Below are positions 52,599 to 63,880 of a stretch of 64,000 nucleotides of DNA, piece after piece. A program made the translations under genes and the position numbers. Source of the stretch: Coenobita brevimanus (Eukaryota; Arthropoda; Malacostraca; Decapoda; Coenobitidae); assembly GCA_032717465.1 (NCBI GenBank), contig CM064667.1, forward strand, positions 4,040,589-4,104,588. The letters run 5' to 3'. A model generated the notes under the pieces. The model made no database searches, was not told where the DNA came from, and worked only from the letters and a program-made list of their open reading frames with translations. Each line of letters begins with the position of its first letter. The stretch's first letter is position 1.

Positions 52599-54351
52599 CT
52601 GTCGATGGTCAACCCGCCGTTGAAGTTGTTGCGGATCTAGGCTCACCTGGCGTTGGGGCAGTTGCGGGGAGAAGGGGCACAGGTCAGTGGTGGTTGGGTG
52701 ACCCTTTTGCGCTGGGTCATTAACCTCCCCGTTATCTCTTCCTCGGGTGGTGGGGTGGTGGTGGCCCGGTGGTGGGGTGGGGGGTGGCGGGGCGGAAGGC
52801 CCGGCAGCGGGCATTTTACAGACCCTAATTTTTTTAAAACCCATTATGAACAAAAAAACTTCCTATGTGAGTATGTCATGTTTATAAATTGCCTCAGAAA
52901 AGTTATGTATTCACGTATTTTTCTTGTTATATATCTTATAATCAGTACCTAAATTTTCTTATACAACAATTATTGTCTTTCGGGGTGATTTTACCTTTGT
53001 AAATGTGGATAATGATTTCACACGAACCGTCATACTTCGAAAATATTTCATTTTTTTATTTGATCAGAAGTCTTAAGATGCCACTTTAAAACCATAGTTA
53101 CAGAGAAAAAAATATCCCGTTTCTCTAATTTTCCAAGCAATTTTTACGAGTCTATTAAAACAAACTCTTTGTTCTTCGAAACACTCAAATGAAAGCCTTC
53201 TTTACCTGTATATCAATTTGATCCCACGTATTACCTCATTTGATGTTAATTTTTTTTTTCCCCAGACGGGATAGTCACCCATAGGAATGTTTTCTGAATT
53301 TTAGATAGCTCTGGGAGTGTTTCCCAGCTAATTTATAATACATTTGTGGAATTTGCGTAACTAGTGTTCTCGTCCTCTGTAATACTGTTTATAGGAACAC
53401 AAGTATAATTGTTTTGAATGAACAATAAAGCGGATATTTTAACAGTAACAAAACTACTTGATTTCTTTACTTAAAGCTATCTCACGAAATGAAAAGAGTC
53501 ACAAATGAACCTCTTCCTAATGTAAAAATCCAATCTCCAGACTACGGTAATACAGTGGTTCTTTCTCCTGCATGTTTTTTATAGCGGTCGTGAATTATAT
53601 TTAAACGGAGATGAGGACTAGATTTATAAATGGTAATTTATTTTATTTCTCGGAACTGCGATAGTTTATACTTTCATAAATTTCTAGGTGATAGCCAAAA
53701 GTTCACCAATATTCCACCTCACGAGATATCATAGTTTTGTGAGATTTTCACTTCGGATATGTGGCTTATCCCGTAACACCTTTCTTCCTAATGTTCAAAT
53801 ATATATTTTTCATATACATTCAGGAGCCTATATGTATTTTCAAATTTCATTTGAAGTTTCACGATTGTCTCGGTGATCGCCAAATCAATTCAAACTTATT
53901 GTTCTTACACCATCAGATGGAAGCTCTCTTTACGTATCAATGGATTTCTTCTTCTATTGTATGTCTCTTAAATGTGGTTTTTTAAACCATCAGAGAAGTC
54001 TGAGTTTTAGAATTATTTGGGAGTGTTTTGCAATCAGTTTTGTGTTCATTTGTGGAAAATGCATATTTATCGATTTGGACCAATTATCAGTTGATACAGC
54101 CATAGCTACAGAAAAAAAGTTATAAACTAATTAAAATGCCCACCGCCGGACCATCCACCCCGCCACCCCCCACCCCACCACCGGGCCACCACCACCCCAC
54201 CACCTGAGGAAGAGATAACGGGGAGGTTAATGACCCAGGGCAAAAGGGTCACCCAACCACCACTGACCTGTGCCCCTTCTCCCCGCAACTGCCCCAACGC
54301 CAGGTGAGGCTAGATCCGCAACAACTTCAACGGCGGGTTGACCATCGACAG
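52599..54351. mobile_element. Foldback element with ~220-bp inverted arms
   Basis: The outer ends CTGTCGATGGTCAACCCGCC (52599) and its complement ending at 54351 begin inverted arms of about 220 bases containing GATAACGGGGAGGTTAATGA and a CCACC-rich stretch. The ~1.3 kb core (52830-54130) is AT-rich and contains diverged direct repeats: TTTTAGA-...-GGGAGTGTTT and CATTTGTGGAA-ATGC occur near 53300-53360 and 54004-54065, about 700 bases apart, which suggests satellite-like monomers. No coding region was recognised. Flanking target duplication not identified. Confidence 0.7.
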
Positions 54352-54735
54352 GACTTTTATGCATGGTCGCGGAGCGTTCAGACGTGTTTCTCTGGCTCTC
54401 CTCTAGCTGCAGGGTTGCCTCACCGGCGTTAGCTTTGTTTTGTCCGCCACTAGGGCGTTTTTCAATAAAGTTAGGTTAGCTAGACCTCATTTTCCTCCCT
54501 GGCCTTAGTAGATATAGTAGGTGTCTATATCTAATTACTGAGATTGCCTTTGCTTACTCACCTCTGGAGTGTACCCCCCACTGATCGCTCTGGGGTGTGA
54601 GTGACACACAGGCGCGTCCTCCCGAGAGTGGTTTGAGAGGGTAATCTCAGACTAGGTGTTTTTTCCCCGGGCAATTTCTCCCTTGGTTGTTTTTCTCTTT
54701 CTTCCCACTTCTCCCTCACAGGGGAAGTGGTAACT

Positions 54736-56073
54736 ATGGCGGACGCCACAACTGCCTCCCCCCCCTTCAGGGGGGGAGGTAGTCCTGACCGACCCCCGAC
54801 TGCTGCACGGACGGACTGCCCCCAGACTGAATGGCCCCAGACACGTACCCGCCTTGACATCAATGTAAAAAACGCCGAGTTTGTACAGATTAATGCGGTT
54901 GGTTCCACTCCCCTGTCCAGCCTCAATTCCTTCATCATCAAGAAGGTGATTGATGGGTGTGCAGGTGAGGTGGAACAAGTTAAAAAACTTGCGAGTGGAG
55001 ACCTTCTCGTTAAAACCATGAATTCTGCCCAGGTCAAGGATTTGCTGAAACTGAGGAAGTTCCACTGTCACGATGTCCAAACAACGATCTCGCACGCCAT
55101 GAATTCCTGCAAGGGTGTTATCACCTGCAGGGATCTTGTGCTTATGAAGGAGGAAGAAATCGTACAGGAACTTTCTCAGCAAGATGTAATAGAGGCCAGA
55201 TTCATCACAAGATTTTCGGAAGGCATAAGGACGAAGACCGCAACAGTTGTTTTGACTTTTGGAAAGGTATCTCTCCCAACCAATGTGAAAGTTGGATATG
55301 AAATAGTAAATGTCAGACCATACATCCCGAACCCCCTTCGTTGTGCAAAGTGTCAACTCTATGGACACCACGAAAAGGCTTGTCGGGCTTCCAACATTGT
55401 TTGTGGCAAGTGCGCGACTGTAGGTCACTCTGCTGACACCTGTACGTCCGAGACTGAGTGCTGCTTTCACTGCAAGGATGCTCACTCCACTTCCTCGAGG
55501 GTTTGTCCCAAGTGGAAGGAGGAGAACGAGGTCTGCACAGTGAAGGCAACACAGGGCATATCCTTTTACGATGCAAGGAAGAAGGTGAAGGAGTTGCATG
55601 CAACTCGCAAGCCTAATGTCTCCTATGCATCGGCGGTTGTGTCCCGTCCCGTGATGTGCACCGTGGAGACACAGACTGACCTTACCTTCGCTCCACATGC
55701 CACATGCCCTACCTCTAAGTCTAGACCCCCTGTACGTTCCAACTCTCTTACAGACATCCCTGTCGCCACTTCTTACTCTCAGGCTGCCGCTGCTCCTTCG
55801 CAGTCGGTGCGGCCAAAATCGAAGCCCGACAAGTCTGATAAGATTAATCTGACCACCCTCACCAAGCCGGCACGTCCTCATGTCCTTCCTGCTCCTGGTC
55901 CAGCGAGGGAGAGAAAGAATAGCTCTTCCTTGGTGGAGTCTGGGAGCCTTGTAATTGATGAGAATATGGAGGTTTCCATGAGTAAGCACCGGGATAGGTC
56001 CCCCGGTAGTTGCTCGCCTACTGGCGGGCGACAAAAAGAGACGAAGGACACTGGCCCCCAACGGAAATCTTAA
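54736..56073 (+). CDS. ORF1 nucleocapsid-like protein of I/Jockey-like element
   Basis: About 446 codons, intact. Central region with three cysteine knuckles in tandem (CAKCQLYGHHEKAC, CGKCATVGHSADTC, CFHCKDAHSTSSRVC, ~55335-55505), the arrangement usual for ORF1 of I and Jockey elements, which bind the element RNA in ribonucleoprotein particles. The upstream part (TTISHAMNSCKGVITCRDL, FSEGIRTKTATVVLTF) corresponds to the RRM-like region; the C terminus is Ser/Pro/Lys-rich. The start MADATTASPPF (54736) is preferred to the ATG three codons earlier; both are possible. Confidence 0.8.
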   Translation: MADATTASPPFRGGGSPDRPPTAARTDCPQTEWPQTRTRLDINVKNAEFVQINAVGSTPLSSLNSFIIKKVIDGCAGEVEQVKKLASGDLLVKTMNSAQVKDLLKLRKFHCHDVQTTISHAMNSCKGVITCRDLVLMKEEEIVQELSQQDVIEARFITRFSEGIRTKTATVVLTFGKVSLPTNVKVGYEIVNVRPYIPNPLRCAKCQLYGHHEKACRASNIVCGKCATVGHSADTCTSETECCFHCKDAHSTSSRVCPKWKEENEVCTVKATQGISFYDARKKVKELHATRKPNVSYASAVVSRPVMCTVETQTDLTFAPHATCPTSKSRPPVRSNSLTDIPVATSYSQAAAAPSQSVRPKSKPDKSDKINLTTLTKPARPHVLPAPGPARERKNSSSLVESGSLVIDENMEVSMSKHRDRSPGSCSPTGGRQKETKDTGPQRKS

Positions 56074-56094
56074 ACCGCCGCATTCACTCTATTA

Positions 56095-57464
56095 CAGTGG
56101 AATTCTAGAGGTATTGGGAATAAGTTACAAGATATAGCAATCTTGCTGTCAATACACAGGCCAGACGTTGTTTGTTTACAGGAGATGCGCCTGGAGGATC
56201 ATCCTGATCCTCCACAGTTCAAACACTACCACTCGTATAGAAGATATGAAGGTCACGGAGTTGCCATTTACACACACAAATCACACCCACAAATGGAAGT
56301 GATTCTAAATTCTACTCTGGAAGCTGTCGCGTGCAGAGTAAAATTTAATAACACGTATCTGTCTATTTGCTCTCTGTACTGTCCTCCACATGGCCCCATT
56401 GATAGTGATGCTTTAAATTCACTAGTTGAATCTGCCTGGAAATAAGTTAGTGTTGGGCGATTTTAACGCCCATCACTATCAATGGGGTAGCTTGAGGATT
56501 GATGGTCGTGGGGAGCAAGTAGCCGACCTAATACTACAGTCCAACCTCTGTCTTCTGAACGATGGTAGAGCGACTCGTGTAGATGATCGTACTGGTAACT
56601 TTTCGGCCATTGACTTATCTTTGGCCTCCCCTGGTATACATCAAGATCTCTCATGGGACCCTTACGACGACTCCTTGGGAAGTGATCATTTACCCATCTG
56701 TCTTTCTTATACACGTGACATCATTTCGGACCTCCAAAATTTAACTATAAGTAAGCAGATTGAGGATCCTTCTCAAGGATCGCCAATTTAGATATATCTG
56801 GGGAGACCATAGATGTTAAGGTCGAAAATATAACTACTTCCATATTACATGCAGCTGAGGCTGCTATTCCCAAGACTTCTACAGTTCATGCGAAGCATAG
56901 AGCACATTGGTGGACGCCGGATTGCCGACAAGCATTAAGAAAACGCAATAGGAGATACGGGATTTTTGATAGTCAGCCCACTGAGGAAAATTTTATTGCA
57001 TACAAACAGGCACGGGCTGAGGCAAGGAGAATAATAAGAAGGGCTAAACGTGACTCCTGGCGGTCCTTTGTGTCCACAGTGACTCGTACAACACCATTAC
57101 ATAAAGTCTGGTCCACTATAAGATTATTAAATAATAAACGCCCATACTTCCCTGTCACCACCTTGCAGGTGAATAATACCACCTATGACGAGCCCGTGGT
57201 CGTTGCTAACATCCTCGCCAGGAGTTTTTCTCATGTAAGTAGCTCAGCCAATTATGACCCGCGTTTCCAACATCATAAACGCACTGCTGAGCTACAGATA
57301 TTAGACTTTGCCACAGAAGACGTAGACTCCCCGTACAACCAAGAGTTTACACTAGATAAACTGCTCCTTGCCCTTAAATCCTGTAAAGACACCAGCCCTG
57401 GACGAGACACCATCACGTACGGTATGATCCGGCATCTTAATCAGGACAACCTGATTAAGATGTT
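56095..57464 (+). pseudogene. ORF2 endonuclease and start of RT, truncated
   Basis: AP endonuclease motifs in order: WNSRGIGNKLQDI (~56100), VVCLQEMRLED, GVAIYTHKSH, SLYCPPHG, VLGDFNAHHYQWG (~56450), AIDLSLAS, GSDHLPI (~56680). A frameshift near 56440 and another near 56780 split it. The linker shows HWWTPDCRQALRKRNRRY and then the beginning of RT (LLALKSCKDTSPGRDTITY, ~57385), after which the sequence is cut by an LTR at 57465. The catalytic RT palm is missing. Confidence 0.8.
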
Positions 57465-58516
57465 TGTAATGCTGTGTTTTTAAGGTGACTTCTCGTCGTA
57501 AAAACACTAGCTACTGAAGCGGGGTCCTCTTTCTAGACCGGAAGTAAAGCACTAACAAAGGAACAGGACATAAAAACCAGGCAGTATACCGTATCACATC
57601 TATTACCTAGGTCCTACTCATAACAGTACACATAGAATGATATTTAGGATACAGAAACACAGAGATACAGAATTAACACTTGGCTTCACAGAATAATAAT
57701 ATGCACTACAATTATCACACAGAGAGATTGCGAATATTCTTTAATAGGGTTCTTATGTCACTTGGAGGTAATATATAAATGGGGTTGATCACTTTAAGTT
57801 CTTTAATAGGGTTCTTATGTCACTTGGAGGTAATATATAAATGGGGTTGTTCACTTTAAGAATACACGGGATGGGGAGTCTGGTTTAGGGATATTACTAT
57901 AAAAGAGGTAGGGTGTGGATAGCGACACTCGACACTGTCACCTGGTCACGGAGACACGTACACTTAACTTTCGACTCGCCCGCGCTCCTACCTCTAGACT
58001 CACAGAAAACTCCCTGGTTCCTTAATATGGGGAGGGACTAAGACAATTCACAAAATGCACTTTCTGCCCTGGTAACACTAGATTCTAGTGGGCCACTGTT
58101 TACTATATTTTCTTGGGTAGTCACTGTCACTGTTTTCCTCTGTTTCCTGGTTACTGTCACTGTCACTGTTTCCCTCTGTTTCCTGGGTATAGTCACTGTC
58201 ACTGTTGCACTTTAGGGTACAGGGAGGCTTTCCCGTGTGGGGGCCTCGACCTGAGAGGCGGCCCTCGTCTTAGGGCCGCGCCGGTGGGGTGCAGGGAGGC
58301 CCTTTGGTCTGGGGGCCTTGACCTGATAGGTGGCCCTCAGGACTGGAGCCGAACAGCCGGAGTAGTCGGGCCTGTTTCCTCCGACTCCGGGGAGTGGGGG
58401 AGCCTGGATCGCCTTCGTCGTGGGTTGTGGAGTCGAGCATGGGCATCCTGGGACTGTGGGTACCAAGAGGGAGAGGCGCCGTCAGGACTGGACTGCGGCA
58501 GCGTCTCCTACGGGAT
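57465..58516 (-). repeat. E-type LTR (minus strand), 5'-truncated
   Basis: On the minus strand it ends ...CACAGCATTACA at 57465. Shares leader blocks with the D-type LTR (GGGGTCCTCTTTC-, GGAAGTAAAGCAC-AACAAAGGAACAGGACATAAAAAC on the plus strand). A 62-base unit is duplicated at 57737-57860. U3 is cut at ~58516, where plus-strand pol of another element begins, so no hairpin array remains. Confidence 0.65.
58270..58516 (-). pseudogene. U3-encoded ORF, LFGPSPEG family (E-type LTR), partial
   Basis: C-terminal part only: SPVLTAPLPLGTHSPR (~58480), then LLRLFGSSPEGHLSG (~58360) and a stop at 58270. The motif has Ser for Pro (one codon, CCC to TCC). SPVLTAP...HSPR aligns with SPFLTAP and SPHLTAR of the A and D families, supporting homology over more than the short motif. 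The upstream half is removed at the junction with the pol at 58517. Confidence 0.4.
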
Positions 58517-60836
58517 CCCCACCGTACCACTCTATTCCTGTTTAGTAAGCCCCACCTTCCTCCCCCCACATGCCCACGAAATCCGCATCGCCAACCTCGC
58601 CACTACCCCACTAACCCTACCAAGAGGACTCATCATCGGCAACACAGAAGAAGCCGAACCATGCCAAGCACCACCTCCGGACCATCCCACTCCCCCCGAC
58701 CTACCATCAAACCTATCCCCTACCCAAACCAACAGCCTACGACAACTCCTCCTGGACTTTCAGGACCTATTCTCCTCCAGCTCAACCGACCTTGGCCATA
58801 CCACCTATCTCAGCCATGAGATACACACGACCGGACCTCCAATTCGCCAACCATCACGACGAAAGAATCCAAAGCAACGGGCAGAAGAAGACCGGCAGGT
58901 CCAGGACATGCTAGATGCCGGCGTGATCTCCAACTCCACTAGCCCATGGTCCTCACCGGTGGTACTCATAAGAAAAAAAGATAGGACAATGCGTTTTTGT
59001 GATGACTACCGCCGAGTCAACGACGTCACAGTCAAAGATGCAACTCTCCTACCCCGGGTAGACGACTCACTGGACTCCTTACATGGCTCGACATGGTTCT
59101 CCACCCTAGACCTGCATTCGGGCTATTGGCAAGTCCCTGTACACCCCGACGACAAACACAAAACCGCCTTCTCCACATCGAATGGCAAACACTATGAATT
59201 CAACGTCCTTCCTTTCAGACTCTGCAACGCTCCTGCCACATTCTCCCGTTTGATGGAGTCAGTCCTCAGTGGACTAACCTGGGAGACTTGCTTGGCATAT
59301 CTCGACGACGTCATCGTTTTCAGTCGTACCTGGACCGACCACCTCCACCACCTCAAACAAGTGTTTCACCGCATACGCCAAGCAGGGCTAAAATTGAAAC
59401 CAACAAAGTGCGTCTTGGCCGAGAGATCAGTGTCTTTCCTGGGACACCTAATTAACGCCGAAGGCATTTCACTAGACCCAGATAAACTACGAGCCATCGC
59501 AGACATCCCCCTGCCCCGCGACGTACATGAGACAAGAGCCTTCCTGGGGTTAACATCATACTATAGGCGGTTCGTCAAAGGATTCGCTGATATCGCCCAA
59601 CCCCTACACGATCTAACAAAAAAGGGCAAGCCTTTTGTGTGGACCGAAACAAGGAAAACAGCATTTACCACCCTCAAATCCAAGTTAACCACTGCCCCAG
59701 TAGTCGCGTTCCCAGACTACAACCTCCCATTCCGCCTGTATACTGACGTGTCGCTCATCGCCATAGGGGCTGTCCTTGCACAAGTACAAAATGGGAGGGA
59801 ACACATCATCGCCTGTGCCAGTCGCACCCTGAATGCTGCAGAACGCAACTACGCAGCCACCAAACGTGAGTGCCTAGGGATCATCTGGTCCCTAGAATAC
59901 TTTCAGTCCTACATCTCAGGCACCCATGTAATAGTCATTACAGATCACCAATCCCTACAATGGCTACGGCAATCAAGCACCACCAATGCCCAACTGATAC
60001 GCTGGCGAGAGACACTCGAAGAGTATGACCTCGAAATCGCATACCGACCAGGCAAACTCCACACAAACGCCAATGCCCTATCCCGTCTCCCAATCAACGC
60101 CATCACGACAGAACCAGACCTGGTCCAAATGTGGCACAACAAACAACGCCCCACCTGGATTCCACCGACCACGTTCACTAAACTCCATCCACACGGCGAA
60201 CACCTCTTCGACCCAAATGGACATATCGTCCTTAGCCCCGCCACTGCCCATGACACCATGCTCCACCTCCAAGCCCACAACGGCATCCACCTGGGAACAA
60301 AGAAACTGCTACAAGTCTTTAACGACATGTACTGGACCCCAAACCCATCCACCATCGCAAAGAAGACCATACAATCATGCCGAGGATGTGCCCTTGGAAA
60401 GGACATCACCCGAACACCAGGCCCTACAGGAAAGTTAACAGCACAAAAACCGTGGCAACTACTCTCCTTAGACGTCGTCGGCCCTCTCACACCAAAAGCA
60501 GGCTACAAGTACATAATTACCTTCGTGGATGTATATTCTAAGTTTATCATCGCCTGCCCCGCCAAGGATCACACCGCACTATCAGTTGCCGATGCCCTCA
60601 CCCGACATGTATTCCCTTATTTTGGGATTCCACAGGCTCTGCATTCGGATAATGCTCCAGAATTTACGGGAAAAATCTGGGAAGAACTAGCAAGCATATT
60701 CGGATACCACATCTCCCACTCATCCCCCTACTGGCCCCAGGGCAACAGCATCTGCGAGAGAAGCCATCGCTCCCTTATGAACCAGGTCCGTACACACATT
60801 ATGCGAACGGGAAACGAAGACTGGGAGTGGTCATGA
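58517..60836 (+). CDS. Ty3/gypsy pol (RT, RNase H, integrase), truncated at both ends
   Basis: Ordinary gypsy order. RT: SPWSSPVVLIRKKD, FCDDYRRVN (~59000), LDLHSGYWQVPV, active site LAYLDDVIVF (~59297), GHLINAEGIS, FLGLTSYYRRFV. RNase H: RLYTDVSLIAIGAVL (~59735), YAATKRECLGIIW, VITDHQSLQWL. Integrase: zinc-binding HNGIHLGTKKLL and CRGCALGK, core LDVVGPLTP (~60466), HSDNAPEF (~60645), ICERSHRSL (~60752). The true frame begins about 58517 (IPTVPLYSCLVSPTFLPP); protease and gag are missing because the E-type LTR joins here. It ends after GNEDW at ~60828, where an inverted copy starts. All integrase catalytic residues are present. Confidence 0.85.
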
Positions 60837-63800
60837 GGGAGGGTGGTGGTGGGTGTGTAGGTGGTGGGGTGGTGAGTGGTGTGGTTTTCGGGGGGAATCG
60901 GCAGTTGTGGTGATGTGGGTGGCATGGGTGAAGTGGGTTGGGAGGTGGTGGGTGGATGGGTGTTAGGTGGGTGAATTTCAGGTTGTGAGGCAGTGGTGGT
61001 TTCAGCCTGTGGTGGTGGTATGTTGGGGGGTGGGCTGGTTGCTGGTGAGTTTGAGGAAGGGGGTGAGAAGGAGTAGGAGTAGGAGTCTGGGGGGTGATTC
61101 TGAGAAAGGTCGGGGTGGACAGGTGTGCAGGCCGGGGTGCAGGTAGGCTTAGTGTGGGGGTGGGTGGTGTCGGGTGGGTGGAAGGGGCGCACCTGGCGAT
61201 TTCTGTATGTGCGGTGTTGTCCTTGTTGATCTACAGTGACTTGGTATGGGTTGGGTACTCGCACAATTTTGTAAGGTCCGTTGAATCGGGGGGAGGTCTT
61301 GGGTGGGGTAGGCAGGTTTGCGACGACAACGGACTGGCCAGGTGTGTATGGGTTGGAGTGGGTTGCGTCAGGTGCTAGGTCTTGTTGTGAATGCAGATGG
61401 TGGAGGAGGCGTTTGAGGTGGTGGAGAGGGTCGGTGGTGGAGGGTGGGGTGGGTGGTTGTAGGTGGTGGCGGAGTGGTAGGAGTAGGGGCGATTCTCCGA
61501 AAACTGTCTCATGTGGAGTTATTCCGTCTTCTCATGGGGACGTATTTAAACCCCATTGTATGATCTTGACGTGTGCAGGCCAGTCTTCGTTTCCCGTTTG
61601 CATAATGCGTGTGCGGACCTGGTTCATAAGGGAGCGATGGCTTCTCTCGCAGATGCTGTTGCCCTGGGGCCAGTAGGGGGATGAGTGGGAGATGTGCTAT
61701 CCGAATATGCTTGCTAGTTCTTCCCAGATTTTTCCCGTAAATTCTGGAGCATTATCCGAATGTAGAGAGCCTGTGGAATCCCAAAATAAGGGAATACATG
61801 TCGGGTGAGGGCATCGGCAACTGATAGTGCGGTGTGATCCTTGGCGGGGCAGGCGATGATAAACTTAGAATATACATCCACGAAGGTAATTATGTACTTG
61901 TAGCCTGCTTTTGGTGTGAGAGGGCCGACGACGTCTAAGGAGAGTAGTTGCCACGGTTTTTGTGCTGTTAACTTTTCTGTAGGGCCTGGTGTTCGGGTGA
62001 TGTCCTTTCCAAGGGCATATGCTCGGCATGATTGTATGATCTTCTTTGCGATGGTGGATGGGTTTGGGGTCCAGTACATGTCGTTAAAGACTTGTAGCAG
62101 TTTCTTTGTTCCCAGGTGGATGCCGTTGTGGGCATGGAGGTGGAGCATGGTGTCGTGGGCAGTGGCGGGGCTAAGGACGATGTGTCCGTTTGGGTCGAAG
62201 AGGTGTTCGCCGTGTGGATGGAGTTTAGTGAACGTGGTCGGTGGAATCCAGGTGGGGCGTTGTTTGTTATGCCACATTTGGACCAGGTCTGGTTCTGTCG
62301 TGATGGCGTTGATTGGGAGACGGGATAGGGCATCGGCGTTTGTGTGGAGTTTGCCTGGTCGGTATGCGATTTCGAAGTCATACTCTTCGAGTGTCTCTCG
62401 CCAGCGTATCAGTTGGGCATTGGTGGTGTTTGATTGTCGTAGCCATTGTAGGGATTGGTGATCTGTAATGACTATTACATGGGTGCCTGAGATGTAGGAC
62501 CGAAAGTATTCTAGGGACCAGATGATCCCTAGGCACTCACGTTTGGTGGCCGCGTAGTTGCGTTCTGCAGCATTCAGGGTGCGACTGGCACAGGCGATGA
62601 TGTGTTCCCTCCCATTTTGTACTTGTGCAAGGACACCCCCTATGGCGATGAGCGACACGTCAGTATACAGGCGGAATGGGGGGTTGTAGTCTGGGAACGC
62701 GACTACTGGGGCAGTGGTTAACTTGGATTTGAGGGTGGTAAATGCTGTTTTCCTTGTTTCGGGCCACACGAAAGGCTCGCCCTTTTTTGTTAGATCGTGT
62801 AGGGGTTTAGCGATATCAGCGAATCCTTTGATGAACCGCCTATAGTATGATGTTAACCCCAGGAAGGCTCTTGTCTCATGTACGTCGCGGGGCAGGGGGA
62901 TGTCTGCTGATGGCTCGTAGTTTATCTGGGTCTGGTGAAATGCCTTCGGCGTTAATTATGTGTCCCAGGAAAGGCACTGATCTCTCGGCCAAGACGCACT
63001 TAGTTGGTTTCAATTTTAGCCCTGCTTGGCGTATGCGGTGAAACACTTGTTTGAGGCGGTGGAGGTGGTCGGTCCAGGTACGACTGAAAACGATGACGTC
63101 GTCGAGATACGCCAAGCAAGTCTCCCAGGTTAGTCCACTGAGGACTGACTCCATCAAACGGGAGAATGTGGCAGGGGCGTTGCAGAGTCCGAAAGGAAGG
63201 ACGTTGAATTCATAGTGTTTGCCATTCAATGTGGAGAAGGCGGTTTTGTGTTTGTCATCGGGGTGTACGGGGACTTGCCAAAAGCCCAATTGCAGGTCTA
63301 GGGTGGAGAACCATGTCGAGCCATGTAAGGAGTCCAGTGAGTCATCTATCCGGGGTAGGGGAGTTGCATCTTTGACTGTGACGTCGTTGACTCGGCGGTA
63401 GTCAACACAAAAACGCATTGTCCCATCTTTTTTTCTTACGAGTACCACCGGTGAGGACCATGGGCTAGTGGAGTTGGAGATCACGCCGGCATCTAGCATG
63501 TCCTGGACCTGCCGGTCTTCTTCTGCCCGTTGCTTTGGATTCTTTCGTCGTGATGGTTGGCGAATTGGAGGTCCGGTCGTGTGTATCTCAAGGATGAGAT
63601 AGGTGGTATGGCCAAGGTCGGTTTGGCCGGAGGAGAATAGGTCCTGAAAGTCCAGGAGGAGTTGTCGTAGGCTGTTGGTTTGGGCAGGGGATAGGTGTGA
63701 TGGTAGGTCGGGGAGGGTGGGTTGGTCCGGAGGTGGTGCTTGGCATGGTTCGGCTTCTTCTGTGTCGCCGATGATGAGTCCTCTTGGTAGGGTTAGTGGG

Positions 63801-63880
63801 GTAGTGGCGAGGTTGGCGATGCGGATTTCGTGGGCATGTGGGGGGAGGAAGGTGGGGCTTACTAAACAGGAAGAGAGTGG
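58540..63880. repeat. Large inverted repeat formed by two pol copies
   Basis: Plus arm about 58517-60828, minus arm about 61579-63895, spacer about 750 bases (60829-61578) consisting of the 3' part of the minus copy. Arms are tail to tail and very similar at the DNA level where compared (for instance 60780-60828 against 61579-61627). Confidence 0.85.

Larger units (their letters stand above)
54352..57464 (+). mobile_element. I/Jockey-like non-LTR retrotransposon, 3'-truncated
   Basis: A 5' leader of ~375 bases (54352-54726, no ORF) precedes ORF1 and ORF2. ORF2 is lost within the N-terminal part of RT at 57464, where a minus-strand LTR ends. The foldback element abuts the 5' side. Confidence 0.8.

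Noticed and set aside
54558..56061. Long minus-strand ORF opposite ORF1 of the I/Jockey-like element
   Set aside because: Shadow frame; the plus frame carries three cysteine knuckles.
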